NCBI GenBank assembly: GCA_041946755.1
Contig: JBHGBB010000031.1
Location: 1 to 24,688, forward strand
DNA length: 24,688 nucleotides
Source of the DNA: JBHGBB01 sp041946755
GTDB taxonomy: Bacteria > UBP4 > UBA4092 > JAOAEQ01
Direction of reading: 5' to 3'
Positions 1-8,308 of this stretch are shown piece by piece. A model generated the notes under the pieces. The model had not been told where the DNA came from. It worked only from the letters and a program-made list of their open reading frames with translations, and did no database searches. Position 1 is the stretch's first letter, and every line of letters begins with the position of its first letter. The translations under genes were made by a program, and so were the position numbers.

Positions 1-2
1 TG

Positions 3-959
3 AATATCTTCAATAATCATTGTGACCGGGTTCGTATGGCGAATATCGCGCAGACGGTGAATGTATTGCAGTCGCTTATTCTAACCCGGGATGAAAAGAT
101 GGTTTTGACCCCAACCTACTATATATTCGATATGTTTAAAGTACATCAAGACGCGCTTTTGCTTCCGCTAAAAATCGAATGTAACGTTTATCAGTTTGAA
201 CATGATAAACTCCCGGCAGTGAACGGTTCCGCATCGCTGGATAACTCAGGGAAAATACATATCTCGTTATGTAATATTAATCCGCATGCAGCAGAGAAGA
301 TTACCTGCGTTTTCAATAAGTATTCAGTTAAATCTGTTTCTGGAATTGTACTAACCGCAGAAGCGATGAATGCGCATAATACTTTTGAAAATCCGAATGC
401 GATCATACCCAAACCATTCTCTGCATTCAAGATCAATCCGAATGATATGGAGGTTATGCTTCCTGCGAAATCAGTAGTCGTTCTTGAACTGGATGGAAAA
501 TTAGACCTACCACCAGCAATAGAACTAAACAATCCGGTCGCTGGTGTAACTTATAAATATTATGAGGGGGCATGGAATAAGTTACCGGAATTCGATACTC
601 TGACACCGCTTAAGACCGGGATGATTAACCAATTCATATTTCCGAATAATATCGCTAGCGTTAATTTCGGATTGCAATATACCGGCTATATAAAAATCCC
701 AGCGGATGGAATGTATACTTTCTATAGTAACTCTGATGACGGCTCGCGTATTTATATTAACAATCAGCTAATCGTTGAAAATGACGGGAATCATGCCCCG
801 ATAGAACAATCAGGGATGGTTATGCTTAAAGCCGGATACCATGCAATAAAAATTACTTTCTATCAAGCACAAGGCGGGAAGGCATTAAAGGTGAGCATCG
901 AAGGCCCGGGAATAGTAAAACAGATTATATCGAAAACCATGTTATTCCACACTAAATAA
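3..959 (+). CDS. GH51 alpha-L-arabinofuranosidase C-terminal part fused to PA14 domain (5' truncated)
   Basis: The frame is open to the left edge. Before the first internal ATG at 36 it reads NIFNNHCDRVR, followed by MANIAQTVNVLQ. This is the signature stretch near the end of the catalytic barrel of GH51 arabinofuranosidases, so the gene starts outside the window. A GH51 C-terminal beta-sandwich follows (about 150 residues). The last ~130 residues look like a PA14 domain: a YYEGAW start, then GYIKIPADGMYTFYSNSDDG, INNQLIVENDG and LKAGYHAIKITFYQ. GH51 enzymes release terminal arabinofuranose from hemicellulose. PA14 usually binds carbohydrate or sits in glycosidases as an accessory module. The start codon, any signal peptide and the catalytic glutamates lie upstream and cannot be judged. 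The family call is firm for the visible part; substrate is inferred. Confidence 0.88.
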   Translation, partial: NIFNNHCDRVRMANIAQTVNVLQSLILTRDEKMVLTPTYYIFDMFKVHQDALLLPLKIECNVYQFEHDKLPAVNGSASLDNSGKIHISLCNINPHAAEKITCVFNKYSVKSVSGIVLTAEAMNAHNTFENPNAIIPKPFSAFKINPNDMEVMLPAKSVVVLELDGKLDLPPAIELNNPVAGVTYKYYEGAWNKLPEFDTLTPLKTGMINQFIFPNNIASVNFGLQYTGYIKIPADGMYTFYSNSDDGSRIYINNQLIVENDGNHAPIEQSGMVMLKAGYHAIKITFYQAQGGKALKVSIEGPGIVKQIISKTMLFHTK

Positions 960-989
960 CTTGATTGTTTTCGGCTCTCCTGACCACTG

Positions 990-1008
990 AAAATCGAGAT
1001 GATTTTTT
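990..1008 (+). terminator. weak hairpin with T-run after the GH51 gene
   Basis: A 6-bp stem (aaaatc / gatttt, 990-995 with 1001-1006) with a 5-nt loop runs into two further T residues, 31 bp after the stop at 959. The stem is short and AT-rich. It lies between convergent genes, where a terminator is expected. This is a weak candidate. Confidence 0.25.
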
Positions 1009-1049
1009 GAAATAATTAGGGTACTCCGTCACTTGGTATTATTTTAGGA

Positions 1050-1472
1050 TTAACTATTTAATTTGATATATTCTTTCAGTGCCAGATTGGTTTCAAACGT
1101 CCAGATTTGAGCGATACAATCAACGACTTTGAATACTATTAGCAATTCATAGCCGAATTGGTCTACCCAGGGTTTCATAAACGGCCGCGCTTCCACGATT
1201 TCTTGCTTCAACTTCAAATCGTCAATAATCATTGCTTTTCCGGTAACCCGAATCTGCATGTTGGTTTTTGGATTAAAGTAACAGAGTTCAACTAATGGAT
1301 TTTTGAGCAGCTGTTGATATAAATCTTTTTTATTCCCAGTATGAAAGATAATCCCGGTTTCATCAGCTTGATAGGTCATCATTCCCCGTACCCGCGGCTG
1401 ATTCCCTTCAACGGTAGCGAGATTACAGACCTGATTGGTATTGATAAATTCGATTATTTCCTGTTTAGTCAT
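1050..1472 (-). CDS. pyridoxamine 5'-phosphate oxidase-family (FMN-binding split barrel) protein
   Basis: 140 aa, a typical length for the small single-domain PPOX-like proteins. The N-terminal NQVCNLATVEGNQPRVRGM pattern, the middle IIFHTGNKKDLYQQLLKNP and the following VELCYFNPK match the split-barrel flavoprotein fold. In that family these segments build the flavin (FMN or F420) pocket. The substrate is unknown; members include general stress proteins and flavin reductases. The start is supported by an AAGGAAGAAG Shine-Dalgarno just upstream. The gene begins 18 bp after the stop of the HMT-MetF fusion on the same strand, so the two are probably co-transcribed. No function more specific than flavin binding can be defended. 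Confidence 0.8.
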   Translation of the reverse strand: MTKQEIIEFINTNQVCNLATVEGNQPRVRGMMTYQADETGIIFHTGNKKDLYQQLLKNPLVELCYFNPKTNMQIRVTGKAMIIDDLKLKQEIVEARPFMKPWVDQFGYELLIVFKVVDCIAQIWTFETNLALKEYIKLNS

Positions 1473-1490
1473 ATCTTCTTCCTTAACTAG

Positions 1491-3320
1491 TTATAACACC
1501 TGCAAAACATCTAGTGCAATGTCGTATTTATTAAACGGTGGCATGAGATATGCGCCGGCAACCATCGATTTCGCTTCTTTCAACGCTTCTTGTGCGATTT
1601 TAATACCTTCTTTCGGCGCATCTTCGCCAGCAAGTCGAATCCGTTCCCGGATATTATCCGGGATACTCATTCCGGGAACCTCGTTATGTAAGAACTCCGC
1701 ATGTTTATAACTCCGTAGAGGCAGGATACCAATGAGAATCGGCATTTTCAGATGCGCAACCCGTTTTAAAAAGGTTTCGAAGGTTTTAACTTCATAAATC
1801 GGTTGGGTTAAAACATATTCCGCCCCGGATTCAACTTTTTTTTCATACCGTTCGATTTCTTTTTCGAATTCTGGTGATCCCGGATTAGCTCCAACTCCAA
1901 TTAGGAATTTGGTTGCCGGTGAGATACTATTTCCGGCTAAATCCTGCCCTTGATTTAAGAGCCGGATTATCTGTACCAATCCGATCGAATCGACGTCATA
2001 TACCGCAGTAGCGTTGGGATAATCGCCGAGTTTCGGTGGATCGCCGGTTACTGCAAGGATATTATGCAATCCCAGCGAAAATGCTCCGATTAAGTCGGAT
2101 TGTAATCCTAATAAATTCCGATCGCGAGTAGTAACATGCACGATCGTTTCGATTCCGACCTGTTCCTGAATTAATCGACATAACGATATCGGACTCATTC
2201 TTGCCATCGCTCGAGGACTATCAGCAACATTAATCGCATCTACCTTAGCTTTATGCAGTTCTTTCGCCCCTTCGATAACTTTTTTGGGGTCGGTACCACG
2301 CGGTGGGTCGAGTTCGACACTGATAACGAACTGCTTTCCTAATTTTTTCCCGAACGCTGATTTCTCTTCTGGTTTCGCGGGGACGACTACCGGTCGTGCA
2401 GCTTCAGCTACCGGTATCGCGGTTATCGGAATCGGTTTTGCTTTTGGCGGCCGCAACATTTTCACCATTGCTTTAACTGCCCGGATATGTTCTGGTGTAG
2501 TACCGCAGCATCCACCAACAATACTTACTCCCAATGTGACGTACCGCCGGGCATATTCGGCGAGATATTCCGGCGATGCGAGATAGAGAAACCGACCGTC
2601 AACCATCTGCGGCTGACCGGCATTCGGTTGCGCTGAAAGTTTCCCATGCCGGACTTTTGCCATGCGTTCGATCACTTCTAATACCGGTTGCGGCCCCGAA
2701 CTACAGTTGACTCCAACCACCGCTACTCCCATCGGTTCGAGTTCAGTAATGATTTCTTCCGGGGTATATCCGGCAGCGGTAACTCCTTCCTCAGTGAACG
2801 CCATTTGGGCGATTATCGGAAGTTTGCATACCGATTGAGCCGCTTTAACCGCAAGTTGCATTTCCGCTAAATCAGTCATGGTTTCGAAGATAAGCAAATC
2901 CGCTCCGGATTCTGCTAATGCGGTGATTTGTTCTTTAAAAGCATAAGTAGCTTCATCAGCAGTAATCGGTCCTCGCGGTTCGAGATACTTACCCAACGGA
3001 CCGATTGACCCGGCTATAAACGCCTTATTTCCAACAACTTCTCTAACCAACCGCACTCCAGCACGGTTGATATCGGCTACTTTCGTTTCCAATCCAAACG
3101 CGCTGAGTTTTATCCGATTAGCACCGAACGTATTGGTTTCTATAATTTCAGCGCCGGCATCGAGATATTCCCGATGTACCCGCTGGACTAATTCCGGGTT
3201 GGCGATATTTAACTCATCGAAATTCCGATTGATATATATCCCTTTAGCGTAGAGCATGGTGCCCATAGCGCCATCGCAGACTAGTACTCCTTCTTCTAGA
3301 GCTTCAAGAAAGCTTTTCAT
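1491..3320 (-). CDS. bifunctional homocysteine S-methyltransferase / methylenetetrahydrofolate reductase
   Basis: About 609 aa. Residues ~1-290 are a homocysteine S-methyltransferase domain: DGAMGTMLY near the N-terminus, and the zinc-cysteine motifs GVNCSSGP (Cys ~206) and GGCCGTTP (Cys ~271/272). Residues ~325-600 are a MetF-type FAD-dependent reductase, with VELDPPRGTDP, NVADSPRARM-like, VTGDPP and GVGANPGSPEFEKE. The order matches the Bacillus YitJ-type fusion. It would reduce methylene-THF to methyl-THF and methylate homocysteine to methionine. There is no cobalamin-binding or activation domain, so a partner protein or another methyl donor is possible. Start choice: ATG at 3320 gives better spacing from AAAGGA (11 nt) than the in-frame GTG at 3326 (5 nt). 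No SAM riboswitch is visible upstream. The PPOX gene follows after 18 bp. Confidence 0.9.
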   Translation of the reverse strand: MKSFLEALEEGVLVCDGAMGTMLYAKGIYINRNFDELNIANPELVQRVHREYLDAGAEIIETNTFGANRIKLSAFGLETKVADINRAGVRLVREVVGNKAFIAGSIGPLGKYLEPRGPITADEATYAFKEQITALAESGADLLIFETMTDLAEMQLAVKAAQSVCKLPIIAQMAFTEEGVTAAGYTPEEIITELEPMGVAVVGVNCSSGPQPVLEVIERMAKVRHGKLSAQPNAGQPQMVDGRFLYLASPEYLAEYARRYVTLGVSIVGGCCGTTPEHIRAVKAMVKMLRPPKAKPIPITAIPVAEAARPVVVPAKPEEKSAFGKKLGKQFVISVELDPPRGTDPKKVIEGAKELHKAKVDAINVADSPRAMARMSPISLCRLIQEQVGIETIVHVTTRDRNLLGLQSDLIGAFSLGLHNILAVTGDPPKLGDYPNATAVYDVDSIGLVQIIRLLNQGQDLAGNSISPATKFLIGVGANPGSPEFEKEIERYEKKVESGAEYVLTQPIYEVKTFETFLKRVAHLKMPILIGILPLRSYKHAEFLHNEVPGMSIPDNIRERIRLAGEDAPKEGIKIAQEALKEAKSMVAGAYLMPPFNKYDIALDVLQVL

Positions 3321-3454
3321 AGTCACTATATTCCTTTCTAAACAATAAAACGGAATTAAATTAATATATCACGAAAGGATAAAGGTTTATAAGCAAAAAT
3401 GTAAGTAGGAGATAAAAATTATTTGTAGATTCTAAATAGGAAAGTATTAAGTCG

Positions 3455-3484
3455 AGTAGGGGTTGAAAATATTCAACCCCTACT
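3455..3484. repeat. perfect 13-bp stem hairpin (GTAGGGG type)
   Basis: Two 13-base arms (3455-3467 and 3472-3484) are exact reverse complements around a 4-nt loop. The left arm begins AGTAGGGGTTGAA. It lies 10 bp after the rubrerythrin-like stop on the minus strand. No clear U-tract follows on either strand, so it is a poor standard terminator. The GAGTAGGGG start recurs in the hairpin near 16.8 kb, which suggests a dispersed palindromic repeat. Confidence 0.7.
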
Positions 3485-3494
3485 ATAAACGAGA

Positions 3495-4031
3495 TTATCC
3501 GCCGTCGTAAATATGATGTTCCTCTTTAGCAAACCATAGCGCCGGATCACTGAGATATTCATAGGTATTCTGTAATAAATCCCAATGCCGATTCTCTTCG
3601 CCTTTTAAATACTCATACATCTTTTTACCGATCGGATCAGAAGTTTCTGCAGCTGATTTCTCATAAAAATTATACCCTTCCTTTTCGATACCGATTGCGG
3701 TTTGCAGCGCTTTCATATCGTCCGAATTCGGATCTAATTTCCGGTCGATTTCCTGCTGTTTAATCTGGAATATGGTTTTTTTAGTCGGGTCGATCGTTTT
3801 CGGTAATAACGGTTCAACTTCATTCCAGCTATTCGCTTCACTAATTGAAGTATACGCTTTTTTAACCAGTTCAACATGTCCTTTTTCTTCTTTCATCAAC
3901 GAAGTGAAGGTATCTTTCCCCAGCTGGTTTTGCGCTTTTTTTGCTGCTTCTTGATAAAATGCGATACTATCCAATTCAAGTTTTAATGCGATTTGTAATG
4001 CATCTAGTGCTTCTTTGGTCGGTGATATCAT
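3495..4031 (-). CDS. rubrerythrin-like ferritin-family protein (no rubredoxin domain)
   Basis: 178 aa, built as a four-helix diiron protein. The first helix pair carries LELDSIAFY and MKEEKGHVELV (an ExxH motif). The second carries GIEKEGYNFYEKSA and LKGEENRHWDLL (ENRH). These are the carboxylate/His ligands of the rubrerythrin/erythrin fold. The rubredoxin-type CxxC pairs of classical rubrerythrin are absent. The family handles peroxide or iron in anaerobes. The start has a strong AAGGAG Shine-Dalgarno at 8-9 nt. A second, shorter ferritin-like gene lies 91 bp or more upstream on the same strand. The C-terminus ends in a His/Asp/Gly tail (EEHHIYDGG). Confidence 0.85.
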   Translation of the reverse strand: MISPTKEALDALQIALKLELDSIAFYQEAAKKAQNQLGKDTFTSLMKEEKGHVELVKKAYTSISEANSWNEVEPLLPKTIDPTKKTIFQIKQQEIDRKLDPNSDDMKALQTAIGIEKEGYNFYEKSAAETSDPIGKKMYEYLKGEENRHWDLLQNTYEYLSDPALWFAKEEHHIYDGG

Positions 4032-4122
4032 GGATTATTCTCCTTTTCTTAGAAATTGGCTATTATTCCGGATATAAAAATCGATCTATCCCACCTTCTT
4101 TGCTCTTGATATTTGCTAAGTA

Positions 4123-4578
4123 TTATACAGCTTGCGTTAGAAGTTGGATATGTTTTTCATTCATACTACCCAGGGTTTCGATGATATTCCGAATTTGAGG
4201 GAATTCGGTTTTTATCGAATGGCGCAACAAATGTTCGTTATATCCCATTTCCAGTCCGCGAGCAACTTGGATTGCTTGTTGATGCGGATATGGAGTATGA
4301 TCGAATTCGGTACGTTTCTGCTGAATTTCAGCAAATACCTCTTCCAGTTTCTGTGGATTAACAAATTGGATGAATTGCAGTTCGGAAATAGCAGAGATGA
4401 TTTGATTTTCACTTTCCAGAAACGAGGCATGTTCTACTTCTTCCATAGCGATATTTTGCCAGAACGCATAATGCTCGGGTTCGGAATGGAATTGCATCGC
4501 ATAATCCAAATAGAGTCGCCACATTGCTTTTTCGATACTAATGAGTAAATCAAGTATCTCTAATGCCGAAGATGCCAT
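4123..4578 (-). CDS. ferritin-like superfamily protein
   Basis: About 151 aa from ATG 4578; a TTG at 4593 would add five residues. All-helical, with ferritin-like ligand spacing: SIEKAMWRLYLDYA, then AMEEVEHASFL (ExxEH), and in the second half GLEMGYNEHLLRHS and SMNEKHIQLL. It resembles small rubrerythrin-type proteins but keeps fewer canonical motifs than its downstream neighbour. Neither start has a convincing Shine-Dalgarno: AGAAAGAGA lies only about 4 nt before the TTG and about 18 nt before the ATG. Its likely role is diiron redox, iron handling or peroxide protection together with the adjacent rubrerythrin-like gene. It is not close enough to a named subfamily for a specific call. Confidence 0.7.
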   Translation of the reverse strand: MASSALEILDLLISIEKAMWRLYLDYAMQFHSEPEHYAFWQNIAMEEVEHASFLESENQIISAISELQFIQFVNPQKLEEVFAEIQQKRTEFDHTPYPHQQAIQVARGLEMGYNEHLLRHSIKTEFPQIRNIIETLGSMNEKHIQLLTQAV

Positions 4579-4702
4579 AACCGATAATATCAATTATCTC
4601 TTTCTATAGATTGATATCAATAATCAGGTGCAGCTGATAATATGCAGCGTCCCTTCTTCTAAAACTTATTATATCGGATAAAGCATAACCCCGCAATAGA
4701 GA

Positions 4703-5182
4703 TTACCAAAAAGTAAGTGCTTCACAGATGGTTTGCGTGAAACGGATGAGAATTTGGCGAACGAAAATATAGGCGAGAATCATACTTAATAATACTAAGA
4801 GATAAAAGAGCCCTAATGCCTGTAGAATCTGTTGGAATGAAGAGCCCAGTACCGTATATGACAAAAAGGTTAACCCCGCAGCTAGAATTATTGGAAAGAG
4901 AACTAAAAATAATCTGATTTTCCAGAAATTTATTTGAATGATAATTTGGCTAAACGGTAAATCCGCTCTGCTAGGTTCAGGGTTGACCGTAATTAATCCA
5001 TCGGCAATCCAGGCGATCGGATGGGTTGCCCGGAGGAAATTCCCGGAATATTTAAACCGTAACTGAGATTCGGTTTGTTCGAGAATCTGGATGTTAAGCG
5101 AAATCAGATTATGAAGTAGAGTAGGGATAACTATTTTGCTATCTATCTGGATGACATATGATTTGATAATATGATATCGCAT
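4703..5182 (-). CDS. small membrane protein of unknown function, two C-terminal helices
   Basis: 159 aa. I do not recognise a family. Residues 1-85 are soluble-looking and include IADGLITVNPEPSRADLPFSQ. Two hydrophobic segments follow, about residues 90-113 (IRLFLVLFPIILAAGLTFL) and 120-146 (IILQ/LGLFYLLVLLSMILAYIF-like). The protein ends shortly after the second helix. A good Shine-Dalgarno (AAAGGA, about 9-10 nt) supports the ATG, and codon use resembles the neighbours. It lies 70 bp after acetate kinase in transcription order and 109 bp or more before the ferritin-like genes. It may be a membrane anchor or sensor of the cluster, but nothing in the sequence fixes a role. Confidence 0.65.
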   Translation of the reverse strand: MRYHIIKSYVIQIDSKIVIPTLLHNLISLNIQILEQTESQLRFKYSGNFLRATHPIAWIADGLITVNPEPSRADLPFSQIIIQINFWKIRLFLVLFPIILAAGLTFLSYTVLGSSFQQILQALGLFYLLVLLSMILAYIFVRQILIRFTQTICEALTFW

Positions 5183-5252
5183 TACCGAACATCCTTTGAA
5201 GAATATTTGAGGACCAATTGAGAAACTAAAAAGTTATCTGGTGCTTTAAACC

Positions 5253-6443
5253 TTATTGTGATTTGATTATATGTTCGACCGCGCGCGCGACGATGAGTTC
5301 TTCATTGGTCGGAATAATCCAGATCTGGGCTGTAGAATCCGCAGTATGAATTGCGGTTTCTTTACCTCGACCGGTATTTTTAGCGGCATCGAGTTTTATC
5401 CCTAAAAAAGATAAACCAGTACAAACCTTTTTACGTACTAATTCCGAATTTTCACCTATTCCGCCGGTAAACACTAAGATATCTAATCCATTAAGTGCAA
5501 CCAGATAAGTGCCGATATATTTTTGGATACCATAAATAAAACTATCGATAGCTAACTGTGCCGATCGATTTCCTGTTTCAGCGGCAGCGGTTAAATCCCG
5601 CATATCGCCACCTTTAATCCCAGATATTCCGGCGAGTCCACTCTCCTTACAGAGAATCGTTCGCATCTGTGCGGTAGATAGATTTTCCTGGTCCATAACG
5701 TATAATACCGCAAACGGATCTAAATCTCCGATTCGATTCGCATGGATTGTTCCGGATTGCGGTGAGAAACTCATCGAGGTATCGATTGACTTCCCATTTT
5801 TAATGGCACAGAGAGAAGAACTTCCCCCGAGATGACATGAAATTAATCGATGTTCTTTACCAACAATTTCCGTTACCCGCTCTGCAATATACCGATGCGA
5901 TGCGCCATGAAACCCGTATTTCCGAATCCCATATCGTTCCACCCAGGATGTAGGTACCCCAAGTGTGGTAGCATACTCTGGCATCTCTTGATGGAATGCT
6001 GGTTCGAATAACCCGACTAATGGTATCTCCGGATATAATTGTTTAAAACAGCGGATAGCGTTGATATACGGTGGATTATGACTCGGTGCGACAGAATTAT
6101 ATGATGCCATAGCGGATATAACTTGGTCATCTAGTACCACCGCACCTGAAAATCCTTTAGCCACAACCGTTTTGAATCCGATCGCAGTAATTCCGGTTAA
6201 GGAATCGATAATACCATGTGTTTTATCGGTTAATAATGTTATTGCTAACTGGATAGCGGTCGGATAATCCTTGATTTCCTGTTGCTGCTGTATCGGTGCC
6301 TTTCCTAAGCTAAGATGCGAAATGAATGAGGTCTCACTTCCAATTCGTTCGATTTTACCCTGGGCGAGAACGATTTCTTCCGGGAATGAATATAATTTAT
6401 ATTTTAATGAAGTGCTACCGACATTGACAATAAGAATATTCAT
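5253..6443 (-). CDS. acetate kinase-family (acetate/propionate/butyrate) kinase, variant active site
   Basis: 396 aa, full family length. It would interconvert a short-chain acyl phosphate plus ADP with the acid plus ATP, the ATP-yielding step of fermentation. The ASKHA fold signatures are present: NVGSTSLKY with Asn7/Ser10/Ser12, YGFHGASHRY (His179), the phosphate loop CHLGGSSSLCAIKNG, NRIGDLDP, VFTGGIGENS, and NEELIVAR at the C-terminus. Two usually invariant positions differ. The canonical GHRVVHGG stretch reads GFKTVVAKG (Arg91 becomes Lys), and the FDTAFH stretch reads FEPAFH (catalytic Asp148 becomes Glu). No phosphotransacetylase is in view. The gene has no clear Shine-Dalgarno; an 8-bp tandem repeat sits where one would be. 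Acyl-CoA ligase lies 127 bp upstream on the same strand. Confidence 0.85.
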   Translation of the reverse strand: MNILIVNVGSTSLKYKLYSFPEEIVLAQGKIERIGSETSFISHLSLGKAPIQQQQEIKDYPTAIQLAITLLTDKTHGIIDSLTGITAIGFKTVVAKGFSGAVVLDDQVISAMASYNSVAPSHNPPYINAIRCFKQLYPEIPLVGLFEPAFHQEMPEYATTLGVPTSWVERYGIRKYGFHGASHRYIAERVTEIVGKEHRLISCHLGGSSSLCAIKNGKSIDTSMSFSPQSGTIHANRIGDLDPFAVLYVMDQENLSTAQMRTILCKESGLAGISGIKGGDMRDLTAAAETGNRSAQLAIDSFIYGIQKYIGTYLVALNGLDILVFTGGIGENSELVRKKVCTGLSFLGIKLDAAKNTGRGKETAIHTADSTAQIWIIPTNEELIVARAVEHIIKSQ

Positions 6444-6450
6444 AATTATA

Positions 6451-6473
6451 GTTAAATGGTTAAATGGTTAAAT
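6451..6473. repeat. 8-bp tandem repeat in the acetate kinase leader
   Basis: Nearly three copies of ggttaaat lie between 6451 and 6473. They start 8 bp upstream of the acetate kinase ATG (minus strand) and occupy the normal ribosome-binding region. Confidence 0.75.
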
Positions 6474-6570
6474 TAGGTAAATATATTTTCTAAAGTCGTA
6501 TCGAGATATGGTAATAAGCTAGGAAAAACTATCTGATGTATTAATAGTCTTGTTCTATATTATTCGGTAT

Positions 6571-8046
6571 TTAGTTTTTGGTACTTGATCTTTGATACAA
6601 CGCTCGTTTTAGAATTTTACCATTACTGGTTTTCGGTAGACTATCCCGGAACTCGATGGATTTTGGGATTTTGTATGCTGCTAGTTGCGCGCGGCAATAT
6701 CCAATAAGCTCTTGTTCACTAACGGTTCCCGGTGTTTTTAAAACGACTACTGCTTTCGGCACTTCCCCGCTTTTTTCATCTGGTACGGGGATAATCGCTG
6801 CTTCCAGTATCTCCGGATGAGTATAGAGAACATTTTCTATTTCCCGGGGATATACATTAAGTCCGCGAACCAGAATCATTTCTTTTTTCCGGTCGACAAT
6901 ATAATAATAGCCATCAGTATCGCGATATCCTAAATCGCCGGTTAATAACCAGCCATCGCGAATCGTTGCTCGATTAACTTCCGGCAAACCGAGATATCCG
7001 ATCATAACATTATCTCCGCGGACAGCTATCTCGCCGGTTTCGCCCACAGCCAGATCCTGTAAATCATTATTTACTACTCGAATTTCAACATCGGGTATTG
7101 GCATTCCAATAGAACATGGTTTCCTAATTCCATCGATTGGATTTAAGGCGACTACTGGGGACGCTTCCGATAAACCATAACCCTGGTATATGGGGATATT
7201 AAATCGCGGTTCGAATAAATCCATAACTTTCTGCGGTAACGCGGCGCCACCGGAAATGCAGTATTTTATGCTCGTTAAATCGAATTGCGAGGTCGGTTCT
7301 GCTTTTGCCATGGCGAGATACATCGAAGGGACCGCTGCAAGAACCGTTATTTTTTCTTTTTGAATGGTATGCAGCACCATATCAGGTCGGAATAATTTTT
7401 GCGGATACATCGTTGCTCCGCTTAATAATGGAGTTAGCATACATACGGTTGCCGCGAAAGAATGGTATAGTGGTAGAATACATAAAAATATATCACCGCG
7501 CGTACTTTTGATTACCTTGATACAAGAATCAGTATTGGCTAATAGATTGCGATGCGTTAACAGGGCACCTTTTGGATTTCCGGTGGTACCGGAAGTATAA
7601 ATACAAACGGCAACCGTAGCATGGTCTATGGCTGGGATTTTATATTTCGTAGCCGTCTTTTTACTGGCTGAAATGATTGCCAGGTCTGGGATGGCGATTT
7701 GTAGTGCATCGGTAACTTGTTTAAACAATGGTGAAGCGATTAATCGTTTCGCGTTTGCATTCCGAAGCATGAATTCCAATTCCCGAGGTACCGCCATGAT
7801 TTCCAGTGGAATAATCGTTGCTCCGGTAGCAAGTATGGCAAAATAACTCACCACAAAATCAATACTGTTCTCCATCAATAATCCGACATATTCACCTGGT
7901 TGAACTCCGGATTCTGTCAAATCTTTAGCAAATCCGAGGATTCGCGCCCATAATCCTTGATAGGTAATCCGTTCATTATCAAAAATAATGGCGATGTTAT
8001 CCCGGTACTCGCGGCAGGTTCTTTCTAATCGACTTATTAAGTTCAT
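6571..8046 (-). CDS. AMP-forming acyl-CoA synthetase/ligase
   Basis: 491 aa, ANL superfamily. The core motifs run in the usual order: P-loop-like YTSGTTGNPKGALLTH, GYGLSEASP (A5), LLTGDLGYRDTDGYYYIVDR (A7), RKKEMILVRGLNVYPREIE (A8, hinge), and KTSNGKILKRAL with the acyl-adenylation lysine. The enzyme would activate a carboxylic acid via an acyl-AMP to the CoA thioester in the cytoplasm. Closest in look are long/medium-chain fatty acid CoA ligases of the FadD type. The acid specificity cannot be read by eye. The ATG at 8046 follows a modest GAGAG purine stretch. It is the first gene of a minus-strand run that may continue to acetate kinase 127 bp downstream. Confidence 0.88.
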   Translation of the reverse strand: MNLISRLERTCREYRDNIAIIFDNERITYQGLWARILGFAKDLTESGVQPGEYVGLLMENSIDFVVSYFAILATGATIIPLEIMAVPRELEFMLRNANAKRLIASPLFKQVTDALQIAIPDLAIISASKKTATKYKIPAIDHATVAVCIYTSGTTGNPKGALLTHRNLLANTDSCIKVIKSTRGDIFLCILPLYHSFAATVCMLTPLLSGATMYPQKLFRPDMVLHTIQKEKITVLAAVPSMYLAMAKAEPTSQFDLTSIKYCISGGAALPQKVMDLFEPRFNIPIYQGYGLSEASPVVALNPIDGIRKPCSIGMPIPDVEIRVVNNDLQDLAVGETGEIAVRGDNVMIGYLGLPEVNRATIRDGWLLTGDLGYRDTDGYYYIVDRKKEMILVRGLNVYPREIENVLYTHPEILEAAIIPVPDEKSGEVPKAVVVLKTPGTVSEQELIGYCRAQLAAYKIPKSIEFRDSLPKTSNGKILKRALYQRSSTKN

Positions 8047-8308
8047 CGTTTTTCTCTCTAAAGTTAGCTGAGCTATTGTGGATATTTATTTACTAAGTAG
8101 AGTAAATCTATCATACTTTTTCTAAACATGGCAATTAAAATGCTATTAAAATAGGATTAAATCCAAAATGTACCGCTGATTTTGTTTTATCAATGATAAG
8201 TCGATTATGATACCAACTGTTTATGAAATCTATGATGCTGGAGACACCGGTAATTTATTTAACAATGTTACTATTTTTATCGTTAAGATAGGTTCTGTTA
8301 TACCTCAA

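Noticed and set aside
191..532. 113-codon minus-strand frame opposite the GH51 tail
   Set aside because: Shadow of a well-recognised glycosidase frame.
3327..3494. Possible SAM (S-box) riboswitch before the HMT-MetF fusion
   Set aside because: The conserved S-box core bases are absent from this leader; only the 13-bp hairpin is present.
4144..4548. 134-codon plus-strand frame opposite the ferritin-like gene
   Set aside because: Antisense shadow; the minus-strand frame carries the ferritin ligand pattern and fits the operon direction.
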